Assembly: GCA_036346225.1 (NCBI GenBank)
Contig: JARFIW010000588.1
Coordinates: 5,151,501 to 5,215,500, forward strand
Length of the DNA: 64,000 nt
Direction: 5' to 3'
DNA from: Platerodrilus igneus
Lineage: Eukaryota > Arthropoda > Insecta > Coleoptera > Lycidae
Shown: piece by piece, positions 54,306-64,000 of the stretch
How the letters are laid out: every line of letters starts with the position of its first letter
Numbering within the stretch: the first letter of the stretch is position 1
The notes under the pieces: model-generated
What the model was told of the DNA's origin: nothing
What the model saw: the letters and a program-made list of their open reading frames with translations, nothing else
The model's database searches: none
Position numbers and translations under genes: made by a program

Positions 54306-56135
54306 TTGGTTGTTGGTCACAAAGGAGTGACACGCTTGGCTTGTCCATCCTGTACAAAAAAACGAATAAAAAAGCAGAAGTTATGTAGCCAACTTCATGC
54401 TTCCAGTCAAAAGGCTACCATTATGTCGAATAACAAAAATCAATTATTCAATAAAGATGAGTGGTCAGAATGGCTTCTCGTTGCCAAAAATTTTTGTAGG
54501 ACTAATGTTTCACCTAATACTAGTGCCTTATTTGAGAAAAGATCTTATGACAATCGTCCTTATATATTAGTAAAATTGTTTGATAACGATATATCAGGTT
54601 TATTAGATTCTGGTTGTACTACCTCTATTGTCGGATCCATTGCTATCCCATTAATAAAAAAGTTGAATTTAACTATTTTTAAATCCAACCGGAAAGGAGT
54701 GTCCACTGCAGACGGATCGTTAAAATTAATAGAAGGATCAGTTGATCTACCTATTCGTATTGGAACCGAGTGCCGCGTTTTAAACGCATTAGTTGTACCT
54801 TCGTTACCCCATGCATTCATTTTTGGAAGTGACTTCGCGAAATTATTTGGTGTGATAGCAGACTTTAAGAATGATTCTTGGTTTATTCAGAATGAGGTAG
54901 GAAACCACATCCCTTATGTAGGTCAATCCGAAGTACCCTTGAGTTGTAACGATTATTTATTTGGTATAGATGACTTGTCGCCAGTCCAGAGAAATCAAGC
55001 TCAAGCGATGATTAATTCTTTTAATGAGATTAGTAGCGAGAATAGATTAGGCTGTACTAATAAGATAGAGATATGTATTAATACAGGAGACGCTAAACCA
55101 GTTCGCAAAAGACCGTACGTCATGTCACCGTATATGAGTGATAAGTTAAATTAAGAATTGGATGAAATGCTTCGTCTAAGAGTGGTTAAACCATGCCAAT
55201 CCCCTTGGTCTTCTCTCGTGCTCCTCGTGAAAAAGAAATCTAGTGACGAGTATAGGTTTTGCTTCGATGGTAGAATGTTAAACGATATCATTGAACATGA
55301 TAGTTACCCTTTACCTAATATCAATCACATTTTAAACATGCTTAGAGGCGCGAATTATATTTCTAGTCTAGATTTGAGAAAGAGTTTATGGCAAATTTTC
55401 TTCGTCCGAAAACTACCACTGAGGTAAAGCGATTTCTTGATATGTGCGGATGGTATCGGCGGTTTATTCAAAATTTTTCGTCGTTGGTATCACCTATTAA
55501 TGATTTGGTCAAGAAGAAGAAAAAAGGACAAAATATTGATTGGGACTCTCGTGCTGAATCTGCATTCTTACAGATAAAACAAGCTTTAACTTCAGCTCCC
55601 TTATTGTCGCAACCAGACTATTCGGTTAAGTTTATTATAGAATGTGAGGCTAGCGATACCGGTCTCGGCGCTGTTCTAACTCAAAGTTTAGATGGAGTAG
55701 AACATGTTATTTCATATGCCAGCAAGACTCTTAATAGAGCGGAACGGAATTATTCTGTTACAGAAAGGGAATGCCTTGCTGTGATTTTTGCAATTAAAAA
55801 ATTTCGACCCTGGGTGAAGGAACTCGGTTTACTGTTATAACCGACCATTATTCTTTATTGTGATTAAACAATATTCAGAATCCTAGTGGAAAATTAGCAA
55901 AATGGGCTGTACGTTTGAAACAACATACCTTTGAATTGGTACACTAAAAAGGAAAATTTAATGTCGTCCCCGACTGTCTCAGTCGTGCTGTGCCAGTACC
56001 AGATCCTGTTGTTGATTTAATTGAAGTAAAATTAGAGAAGCTAGATTCTTCGTACATCTCTCTGAGAGAAAATATTCTAGCCTCCCCAGAAACTTATCCT
56101 CAATTTAAGATAGAAAACAATTTTGTCTTTAACTT
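54306..56135 (+). pseudogene. Gypsy pol: protease, RT with deleted core, RNase H
   Basis: 54306-55154 encodes the protease with LLDSGCTTSIVG (DSG active site) and the HAFIFGSDF word, then the RT start (KPVRKRPYVMSP), and is broken by one TAA at 55153. 55158-55427 continues RT (RVVKPCQSPWSSLVLLVKKK, YISSLDLRKSLWQI). Here the text jumps to FLRPKTTTEVKRFLDMCGWYRRF, normally about 100 residues further on, so the F/Y-x-D-D palm motif is missing. The RNase H segment (55388-55840; YASKTLNRAERNYSVTERECLA) is intact in motif. It then decays (TDHYSLL, PDCLSRAVPVPDP) and ends near 56135. Confidence 0.8.
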
Positions 56136-57972
56136 GACCTGTTAATTAAACAGGCGAGATGATCCAGGACATTAAGTTTTCCTGGCGTAAGCGCCGAAAT
56201 AAGCAAAACAGTTTTGTTTAGTTGTCTAAGACAACAAACACATGAAGTAATTTGATCTTTGCAACGGTTTGTTTTATAGGTAATTAAATACAATTTATAA
56301 TAAAGTATATTGCAGTGCAACTTCCGTTATCTACAAAATTTTTAATGAAATATTATGGTTGTTCTACTTGGCTGATGTTTAATTAAAATTTATCAACATG
56401 GAAATTCATTTTGTGCTTAAATTGTAAGCAGATTTGTTGGAACGTGCCGACACTTGGCAAAATGGTGACATCGCATCATGTGCTTTGAAGTTAATAGGTC
56501 GTTGACGCCGATGGGTAAGTCCATTTAATTTCCTGAAATTTTTGCTGCATGTGATGTATTTAATTATTCAGTTATAAATTATTTTATACTCTGTTATATG
56601 CAAGCTTTTCGCCGTACAAATAATTTAGTAGCATACTTGTTAAAAGAAAGAGGCTTAACCTTTTTAAGGGCATAATATTTAAAATATATAGAATGATTTT
56701 ATTTCATTAATCACGTGTTCAAATTTAGAAATTATTCTGTCAAACTATGTATTAAAAGATAATAAGTATAGATAATCATGACAACATGTTGTTTGCAGCA
56801 TTTAAAGTTTAAACTACATGTTATTTCTTATCTTGTTTACCGAAACCTTATTTCAAGGTGTTCAGTTTGTGTGCCTTCATTCCAGCAAATCATATTTTAA
56901 TTTGAGATTAACTAACAAATACTTTATTGCATGTACAAAAATTTGAATCTTTTGTACAGTCTCTCGTAGCGCTACTTCGGACTACTAAGTATAAATAAAT
57001 ATTGTTAATAAAATACAGACTTCAATTAAAATTCAGTAGAAATAAAAATTTAAAAATTAGCTTTACAACGTAGTAATTATATTCATAAGTATTTAACTTT
57101 TGTTCAGTTGCATTTATCATGTACATAATTGTTCAATATGAGAATATGGAATCAATTTTTCTTCAACTCATTATTTTTTGAATATTTAATTTCACCCAAA
57201 GATTTTATGACCGTTGAAGGAATTCATATAACGATTCAGTGATAAGTATTGAAACAAAATTAAGGACTTCGTGTAGTCACAGAATTATTAGATAGATGAT
57301 ATCTTTGTTAGTTGTAATTATGTTTCAGAGCCATCCTAGAACTTCGTCAGAGCAATAAAAAAGTAAGTAACGTATAAGTGGTATTAAACTTAATTCCTAA
57401 AGAGGTGAGATAACTTTTAGGTTTCCAAATTTTCCCTTTTAGCAAATTGATTTAGTCAGTTGCTTTATAAAAAATTTAGGTGGCGTCCATTATCTTATTT
57501 TTTTTTCAACTTTAATAAACCCACTGACCCAATCTCATGCGACCGTGGGTTAAAAGCTCAGTTAGCTAAAAGTCTTAAGAGTTTTCTTTTTCTAAAAGCC
57601 GCTTGTCATCCAACCTTACCCTGGGATTGTTACAATTTATTTGAATTCTCGATAGGTTTAGAAAAACTCTATAAAAAATCTACCACGATTTTTTTACATT
57701 TTGACACCCCTTTTCCAATCTTCCAGAGAAAAGGCAATCGCCAGACACGGTGGAATAGGATAAGGTTTCCCTGCTAACTCGATTTGGCTGGGTCGTGGGT
57801 CATGGAGACCAAACTTGAAGCCAATAACTGGTGTTAAGATAATTTAGGGCGCCAGAAGACTGCCTGGAAACCCTAAAGCTCAAAATACTGAAAGTGACGT
57901 CTTCAATCACCTTCATACAAAAAAAAGCCTAGCAACGACGACTCATAGGTATTCAAGGAGCAATAATTATTA
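56136..57972. other. AT-rich spacer, nothing firm
   Basis: No motif-bearing frame. A 105-codon open frame at 57460-57777 lacks any recognised motif. A minus-strand TCTGGCGCCC word lies near 57848. The last few hundred bases may be the 5' end of the Penelope-like element that follows. Confidence 0.35.
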
Positions 57973-58614
57973 ATGCTCAAAATAACACTATGTATATTAA
58001 CATTATACATCAACAAAAAACTAGCCAATCTAAACAACCGTGGTACTTTCTTAGAAAATTGCAGAAGATATGACTTGGTACCTCACCATATACTCAACAC
58101 CTTACGTGGTACACAACAATTATTATTATGTAGAAGTAGTCGTATAAACAGGAAGATAAATAACTTTAGCAAAAATTTACAAAAGCGCATATTATCAATT
58201 GAAATAGAAATCACCCATACTGACATTCGTTTCTGGAAAAACACACTTTCTCAAATTAAAAAAGATCTTCAAGAATTTTTACCTCCTAACACCTTCAACA
58301 ATTTCAATTACAAACAAATTATTACTTATAATAAATTCTTCATATCTGTTAAAAATAGAAACATAAAAAAGATCAACATTTTGCAGCAAACTCAACTCTA
58401 CAACAAACAATTATTTATAGATAACGGTAAATGGTTAGTTAACCACAGTAACGAAATCATACCCGATGACATTAAAAACTTCTTATCGTTAGGACCCAAT
58501 TTTAATATTGAAATGTCCACTACAGACATCAATATTGGTAAACTACTAGCTAATATAGAATCAATTATTGAATCTATTAAAAACCAACAGAAGAAAAACA
58601 ATATTACGAACTAG
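57973..58614 (+). pseudogene. Penelope-like N-terminal domain
   Basis: 213 codons, Lys/Asn/Ile rich, with LENCRRYDLVPHHILN near residue 28, as in the N-terminal region of Penelope-like polyproteins, which has no known catalytic role. It overlaps the next frame by about 45 bp near 58570-58614, where an A-run (a string of lysines) probably slipped by one base. Joined in the right frame it would lead directly into the RT linker. Confidence 0.65.
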
Positions 58615-59575
58615 AATTACCAATTTAATTACCAATTTTTATACAAATCCTGTATATAAAAAAATAAATAACACCAACACTCGCATCTACAATAAGACCA
58701 AGAAATTCTTGAATGATAACCCCAACATTTATGTAACAAAAGCCGACAAAGGTTCTGTCACCGTTATATTAAACAAACAGGATTATCTGACCAAATCTAA
58801 TCAATTACTTGACGATATAACTACCTATAAAAAACTCACAAAAGACCCTACTTTCACTATTCAAAATAAAGTTAATGATCACATTAAATTCTTATACAAA
58901 CATTCTATGATCACCAAAATTGAAAAGGATATTTTAATTAAAAATAATTGCATTCCAGGCAAATATTATGGTTTGCCAAAAATCCACAAAATAAATATAC
59001 CTCTAAGACCCATAATCTCTTGTATAGACACTCCAACCTATAATATTGCTACCTTTTTATTCAAAATCTTACAAAATTCTTTTCCTCTTGAAGGCTATAA
59101 CGTTAAAGACACGTTTACATTCATCGATAAATATAGGCATTTTCAATTACCCACTGACCATATTCTTGTATCTTTAGATGTCCGTTCTTTGTTCACCAAT
59201 ATCCCCAAAGAATTATTTGTTAAAATTATTACTGAAAAATGGAATGTTATTCAACTACATTGCAACCTTAATTTGAGTTCTTTATTATCAACTAGTGATT
59301 TGATTTTTAATAACACTTACTTTATTTTTAATTCTAAGTTTTATCAACAGACCTTTGGCACTCCTATGGGTTCACCTATATCCCCCATTATTGCCCAAAT
59401 TGTAATGGATTATCTGTTAGAATCTGTCATAAGTTTACTGCCTTTTGACATGCCCTTTATAGTCAAATATGTAGATGACATTTTATGTTCCATTCCAGAA
59501 CACTTGATCGAATATACTTTATATATTTTAATAGCTTCAATACTAATTTGGTTTTCACTTTCGAAAAGAAATTAA
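58568..59575 (+). pseudogene. Penelope-like reverse transcriptase
   Basis: The frame contains PNIYVTKADKGSVTVILNK, the family word GKYYGLPKIHK (about residue 137), PLRPIISC, motif A HILVSLDVRSLFTNIP, motif B FGTPMGSPISPIIAQIV and motif C VKYVDDIL (YVDD). The catalytic residues are all present. The frame is lost after SIPEHLIEYTL near 59520, where a frameshift leads to a terminal stop at 59573. The continuation (TFEKEINFSIPFLDTLV-like) is readable in another frame, with one more stop near 59787. Confidence 0.85.
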
Positions 59576-59945
59576 TTTCAGTATTCCTTTTCTAGATACG
59601 TTAGTCCTCAGATCTCCCATAAATACTTTATATTTTGACATTTACAAAAAACCTACTGACTCTGGTAGATACTTAAATTATCATTCTAACCATGCTTTTA
59701 TTCATAAACTTAATACCATATTAGCTTTAAAATGCCGTATTCAAAAAATTAGCGAACCAAATTTACTTACAAACAACTTAAAAGAGTAGGAATATATTTT
59801 ACTAAACAATGCATACCCAAAACCTCTTTTAAAGAAGTTTTTATACTCCAATAATCTACAAACTTCATCAATAGACCGACCACTAGTTACAAATTTCAGA
59901 AAATTACCTTTTATTCAAAATTTAACCCCTCAACTAACCAAAATC

Positions 59946-60389
59946 TTGAAACAACCTGATATTCTAATAGCTTATACTTATGAAAAATCAATAGATAGGT
60001 TATTCACTAAATTAAAAGATAACACCGAAAAAACATTATGCAGTAATGTTATTTATAAGGTAGAATGTAGTTGCAATAGGACTTATGTGGGTCAGTCAAA
60101 ACAATGGCTAAAAAATCGAATAACTCAACATAAAAGTGATGCCAGACTTGGTAAACTAAGTTGTGCTTTGTCATCACATTTACATGCAACAAATCACACT
60201 GCTAAATTCGAAGACACCAAAATTTTAGACATTGAAAACAACTACCACAAAAGACTATTCCTGGAATCCTTTCACATTCTACAACAACCTAACCCACTCA
60301 ACAGCAAACAGGATACCAACAACTTAAATATAGTATATTCTTCGCTATATAAATTTAATAATATTCACTTTCACAGACCGTTAATTTAG
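59946..60389 (+). pseudogene. Penelope-like GIY-YIG endonuclease domain
   Basis: NVIYKVECSCNRTYVGQSKQWLKNRITQH-type text gives the GIY (VIYKV) and YIG (YVGQS) half-motifs, the catalytic R in the following helix (KNRITQHKSD), and a downstream E (FLESF). ALSSHLHATNH fits the CCHH-like insertion often present. It ends at a natural stop at 60389. The domain itself is undamaged, but it is out of frame with the upstream RT. Confidence 0.8.
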
Positions 60390-60770
60390 ATTCCACTAAT
60401 AAAACAAACATTTCGTTCCTAAAATCTTACCCCACCCCCTTTTTTTTACGTTTCCTTCATATTTTCTAATTTCAAGTCAATTTCAATCGTTATACTTATC
60501 ACTAACTAATAATTTTATAAAATTTACAACCTCATATTAGTTATTTAAGCTCTTTCTATTTTTCTTTTATAATTTTTATTTTACTAAAATTAGCATTGTA
60601 CACATAGTTAGCTTTTGTAAATATTTGTTATTGTTTTCATAATTGTCAAAAGTTATAACTGTAATTTATGTATTAGTTTTAAATGTAGAAGTTCTTTAAG
60701 TCATGGTAATTATGTAAGTAGATTAGCTATACTGTTTTTAAACTTACAAAACTAAATTCATCATATTTTA

Positions 60771-60808
60771 GTCTATGATTAAGGCAAAATATTCATGCCG
60801 AAACGTCA
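60771..60808 (+). ncRNA. Degenerate hammerhead-ribozyme-like motif, Penelope 1
   Basis: ATGATTAAGGC ... GCCGAAACGTC: stem II (GGC/GCC), the GAAA strand and the short stem III/UH word (GAAACGTC) are as in hammerheads of Penelope-like elements. The CUGANGA strand reads AUGAUUA, differing at C3 and G8, and stem I is not evident, so self-cleavage is unlikely. Confidence 0.45.
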
Positions 60809-60919
60809 GAATAAACGTTACAATTTGACATTATAGTTCTTATTTTACGAACGAGTGCATCCCAAGAAACCAACAGATCTATATATATTACTACCGTTCG
60901 AGAAACTACCTATTTTATA

Positions 60920-60921
<2 letters not shown>

Positions 60922-60964
<43 letters not shown>
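60922..60964. repeat. (TA)n microsatellite
   Basis: Alternating TA abutting and overlapping the left end of the fold-back element. Confidence 0.9.
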
Positions 60965-60968
<4 letters not shown>

Positions 60969-61055
60969 GTTTTTTCGATAAAATGTTACGGTACAATTGA
61001 GATATTTTAGTCCAAAAAATTAAAACGAAATAATATTTTGCATATATTTAATTAC

Positions 61056-61097
61056 AAATCGACGTTTCGGCAAGGGTTGTTGGCTTTATCAAGATTC
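61056..61097 (-). ncRNA. Degenerate hammerhead-like motif, left arm
   Basis: On the minus strand GAATC-TTGATAAAG...GCC-GAAAC-GTC-GATTT. Stem I (GAATC/GATTT) and the GAAACGTC word are present. The conserved CUGANGA strand reads UUGAUAA, and stem II is weakened by GCC where the right arm has GGC. Confidence 0.45.
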
Positions 61098-61438
61098 TAC
61101 AAAAGGAAAAGCAATCAATACAGTCATCAAAAAATTTTCGTTATAAAAAAATTACTTACTTAATTGTTAATGCATAAATAATAAAATTATAAAAACAACC
61201 CTACACATCAGGGTTGTTGTTAGTCATAAATGGATAAAATAAAAAATAAAAATAAAAATATTGGAGCACTAAAAAGAGGATTATTTAAAGTTAATTAATA
61301 AAATTACTTGTTCATAGAGTAAACGACCAACTATGAATGAATTAATATAAAACCAGTCTGATAAGAGGGCGTGTTCCACATTTTGTGCAAATATTAGGTA
61401 AATAATATGCGCTCTGGCCTTCACATCATTGTTGAAAA

Positions 61439-62890
61439 TTAAAAGTTGACTTTGCAAATTCTGTACAGATTGGAATATATGGGATGCAAATTTTGGGTGT
61501 CCTGCCTAAAATTTAACGAATTAACTGCATTTCTTATATAATATGCCTCCAAAAAAAGCCTAAGCTTATGATTAGCTTCAGAATCTAAAATTCGAACTTC
61601 ATCATAATTTGGGGTGTGATGAGTCATATTTATATGTTGTGAGAGGGCGCAGCTGTTCTTCCCCAATTTTACATCTGACTTATGTTGAATTAGTCTATTT
61701 TTCAACCACTGACTAGAATTACCCACATATGTCTTATTGCAGGAACACGTTATTTTATAAATAGTGTTGCTACTTAACATTTTTTCCGTCTTATCTTTCA
61801 GCTTAGTGAAAAAGTTTCCTACAGATTTTTCATAACTAAACGCTATTTTAATGTCTGGTTGTCTCAAAATTCTTGCCAAAAGAGGCGTTAAAGTTTGAAT
61901 ATACGGTAGCTTCTTGAACGAAACGTTATTAGGTCGTTCAGTATTGTTCAGACAAAAAGTAGTGTAGAGCAACTTCCTTACTAATTGCTTGGGATAACCG
62001 TTGTTACACAAAGTAGTTTCGAGTAGCATTAGATTATTTTTCTTAAATTGTGGTTCCGCTATCAATTGTATCCGGTGTTTTAGTGCCAAAGCTGTATTAA
62101 TCTTATGACTAAACGAGTGATTGGAAAAATAATTGACATACCTGTCAGAGCTAGTAGGTTTTTTATAACAATCAAAGATCAGCTTATTGGTGAAGTCTCT
62201 GATGACTAAAGTGTCCAAAAATGGAATTTTTCTTTCAGTTTCCTTTTTATAAGTAAACTGCAGATGTTGGTTGAAAGCATTGAAGCATTCTAAGAGATGT
62301 TCAATTTTATTAATTGGAGCGGAACAAATAATATCGTCAACGTACTTCACCAAAAAAACCATGTTGAAATCCAACTTAGGAATAACAGCTTCAAGTAGAT
62401 GGTCCATAACTATTTGGGCTATAACCGGAGATAAAGGGGAGCCCATTGGAGTTTCAAATTTTTGCAAATAGTATACACCTTGAAAAACGAAGTAGGTGTT
62501 CTTGAAAATTAGAGTAATAGTTGCAATGAACAATGATTTTGTAAGGGTAGTATGTGGTTTTATGTCATCCCATTTATCCTTAATTATATCAAGGGCCAAA
62601 TCCAGAGGAATGTTAGTGAATAACGATGATACATCCAATGAAAATAGAACATGGTCTTGCGGTAATTGAAAATTTCGGAATTGATTCACAAAGGTGAAAG
62701 TGTCTTTGGTATTATAATTCTTCAAAGGAAAGGATAATTGCAAAATTTTTGCACAAAAAACTGCTAATTGATAAGTGGGTGTATTCAAAGTACTGATTAT
62801 AGGACGTAGCGGAACATTTTGTTTGTGGATCTTAGGAAGACCATAGTATTTTCCAGGTACAGAACTAGTGTTAGATAATTGCTTTTTTTG
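61439..62890 (-). pseudogene. Penelope-like RT + GIY-YIG, 5'-truncated but open
   Basis: A continuous frame to the natural stop at 61439, open back to about 62880 where it reads VPGKYYGLPKIHKQNVPLRP; a methionine at 62788 gives 449 residues. It carries motif A (HVLFSLDVSSLFTNIP), motif B (FETPMGSPLSPVIAQIV; the first G of GTPMGS is changed to E), motif C VKYVDDII, IPFLDTLV and the GIY-YIG domain (NTIYKITCSCNKTYVGNSSQW, KNRLIQHKSD, then LFLEAYYI). There are no frameshifts, so this copy is young or recently mobile, but it lacks the N-terminal part and cannot be autonomous. Confidence 0.8.
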
Positions 62891-62905
62891 GGGATCTGAT
62901 ATTAA

Positions 62906-63609
62906 GGGGAAGAACAGCTGCGCCCTCTCACAACATATAAATATGACTCATCACACCCCAAATTATGATGAAGTTCGAATTTTAGATTCTGAAGCTAATC
63001 ATAAGCTTAGGCTTTTTTTGGAGGCATATTATATAAGAAATGCAGTTAATTCGTTAAATTTTAGGCAGGACACCCAAAATTTGCATCCCATATATTCCAA
63101 TCTGTACAGAATTTGCAAAGTCAACTTTTAATTTTCAACAATGATGTGAAGGCCAGAGCGCATATTATTTACCTAATATTTGTACAAAATGTGGAACACG
63201 CCCTCTTATCAGACTGGTTTTATATTAATTCATTCATAGTTGGTCGTTTACTCTATGAACAAGTAATTTTATTAATTAACTTTAAATAATCCTCTTTTTA
63301 GTGCTCCAATATTTTTATTTTTATATTTTATTTTATCCATTTATGACTAACAACAACCCTGATGTGTAGGGTTGTTTTTATAATTTTATTATTTATGCAT
63401 TAACAATTAAGCAAGTAATTTTTTTATAACGAAAATTTTTTGATGACTGTATTGATTGCTTTTCCTTTTGTAGAATCTTGATAAAGGCAACAACCCTTGC
63501 CGAAACGTCGATTTGTAATTAAATATATGCAAAATATTATTTCGTTTTAATTTTTTGGACTAAAATATCCCAATTGTACCGTAACATTTTATCGAAAAAA
63601 CTATTATAT
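62906..63609 (+). repeat. Right inverted arm with repeated GIY-YIG tail
   Basis: From gggaagaacagctgcgcc it is the reverse complement of 60961-61664. Its plus-strand frame to 63131 repeats the last 75 residues of the nuclease (from NSCALSQHINM) and then the 3' untranslated region. It starts abruptly in mid-gene. Confidence 0.85.
63473..63514 (+). ncRNA. Degenerate hammerhead-like motif, right arm
   Basis: GAATC-TTGATAAAGGC ... GCC-GAAAC-GTC-GATTT. Stem I (5 bp including one G-T), stem II (GGC/GCC) and the stem III/UH word fit a type I hammerhead. C3 and G8 of the core are replaced by U and A. Confidence 0.45.
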
Positions 63610-63633
63610 TAGACTAGTCCATGAGCTTATATG

Positions 63634-63638
<5 letters not shown>

Positions 63639-63686
<48 letters not shown>
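63639..63686. repeat. (TA)n microsatellite
   Basis: Alternating TA just beyond the right arm. Confidence 0.9.
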
Positions 63687-63691
<5 letters not shown>

Positions 63692-64000
63692 CAATAACCA
63701 ATTTATACCAATCAACAATATCAATTCACGCAAGGTAAAATCTTGGAGAACTTTTATAAAAATTTACCTTTACCTTTGCTTTTGTAGGTAGTAGTCTCTA
63801 CAAAAAAAAATATGCTATTCGTATGTGTACACAGAAACCAGTAATTTATATTAGAAGCAAACCCGATCTTGGAACAACTTTCCAATATAAACCTTTTACA
63901 AAAGGGAAAGCTTTGACGTTTTAAATAAATGTTATAGTGAAAAATCTTAACTATAAATTTGATGTTATTTTCAATTTCATAAATAAAATTAACGGACTTT
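63687..64000. other. AT-rich end of window
   Basis: Nothing recognised. Confidence 0.4.

Larger units (their letters stand above)
51990..56135 (+). mobile_element. Ty3/gypsy retrotransposon, truncated
   Basis: LTR-like material with a TATATAAGG box at about 52011, a GGTGGCGCCC word near 52780 and a TTTAATAAAA signal near 52865. It is followed by gag with a CCHC knuckle, an aspartyl protease and pol. Pol ends about 56135, at the start of the integrase region, and no 3' LTR follows. The exact 5' LTR limits and primer-binding site could not be fixed. Confidence 0.75.
57973..60830 (+). mobile_element. Penelope-like element 1 (RT + GIY-YIG)
   Basis: A single-polyprotein retroelement broken into pieces: an N-terminal domain (57973-58614), RT (58568-59575), an RT C-terminal/linker part (59560-59945, several frames) and the GIY-YIG endonuclease (59946-60389). 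An untranslated 3' region follows with a hammerhead-like motif at about 60771-60808. Penelope-like elements lack LTR-type integrases and use the GIY-YIG nuclease for target cutting. Confidence 0.85.
60961..63609 (-). mobile_element. Penelope-like element 2, fold-back form
   Basis: Two inverted arms of equal length (60961-61664 and 62906-63609, 704 bp each, nearly identical) flank a unique 1241-bp centre. The coding strand is minus: the centre plus left arm hold RT and GIY-YIG. The right arm repeats the last part of the nuclease gene and the 3' untranslated region on the plus strand. The 5' third of the element (N-terminal domain and RT start) is absent. Confidence 0.85.

Noticed and set aside
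57460..57777. 105-codon plus-strand frame
   Set aside because: No recognised motif, no start context, and it ends in decaying sequence; possibly 5' material of the Penelope element.

Overview
The window is AT-rich animal nuclear DNA. It carries a tRNA-derived SINE, RTE-like LINEs, BEL/Pao and Ty3/gypsy retroelements, Penelope-like elements, solo LTRs and TATA + TCAGT core promoters, which together point to an arthropod, most likely an insect. No order can be fixed from the sequence alone. There is no prokaryotic gene organisation. Almost all coding capacity is broken retroelement; the only host-type genes I can support are two intact copies (and one dead copy) of a small histidine-rich secreted peptide gene, all on the minus strand.

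Layout. 1-3.2 kb: LINE 3' tails, a SINE scrap and a 1.3-kb element with GGGCTGGG ends, a 12-bp target duplication, two palindromic minisatellites and an internal tRNA-like gene. 3.2-8.8 kb: LINE copy B, a BEL/Pao protease scrap, degenerate tandem repeats and a frameshifted zinc-finger protein of a mobile-DNA type. 8.8-14.4 kb: LINE copy C, with a composite 3' tail split by a 1.67-kb solo LTR. 14.4-18.5 kb: duplication unit P1 with an intact His-rich gene. 18.5-24.9 kb: LINE D, SINE, solo LTR, a displaced gene flank, BEL LTR and BEL pol. 24.9-32.2 kb: unit P2, the second intact His-rich gene, whose intron holds an inverted pair of repeat elements and a solo LTR. 32.2-41.6 kb: LINE E, a minus-strand gypsy relic, a solo LTR, a zinc-binding-domain fragment, an AC-rich LINE with nested insertions, and BEL. 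41.6-50.4 kb: P3, the third His-rich gene, killed by frameshifts and by a solo LTR inside exon 2, with LINE F in its intron. 52-56 kb: a gypsy element with the RT catalytic core deleted. 58-63.6 kb: two Penelope-like elements, the second a fold-back with two 704-bp inverted arms.

How the parts fit. P1 and P2 share promoter, a 15-nt first exon, intron, second exon and the LINE at their far end, so the LINE insertion predates their duplication. Later insertions (solo LTRs, inverted elements, SINE) differ between copies and give a relative chronology. The His-rich product has a clear signal peptide and about 26 histidines in roughly 68 mature residues, mostly as HH pairs spaced by prolines; metal or cuticle binding is an inference only.

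Limits: all similarity statements come from reading the sequence and remembered family motifs; no alignment or database search was run.
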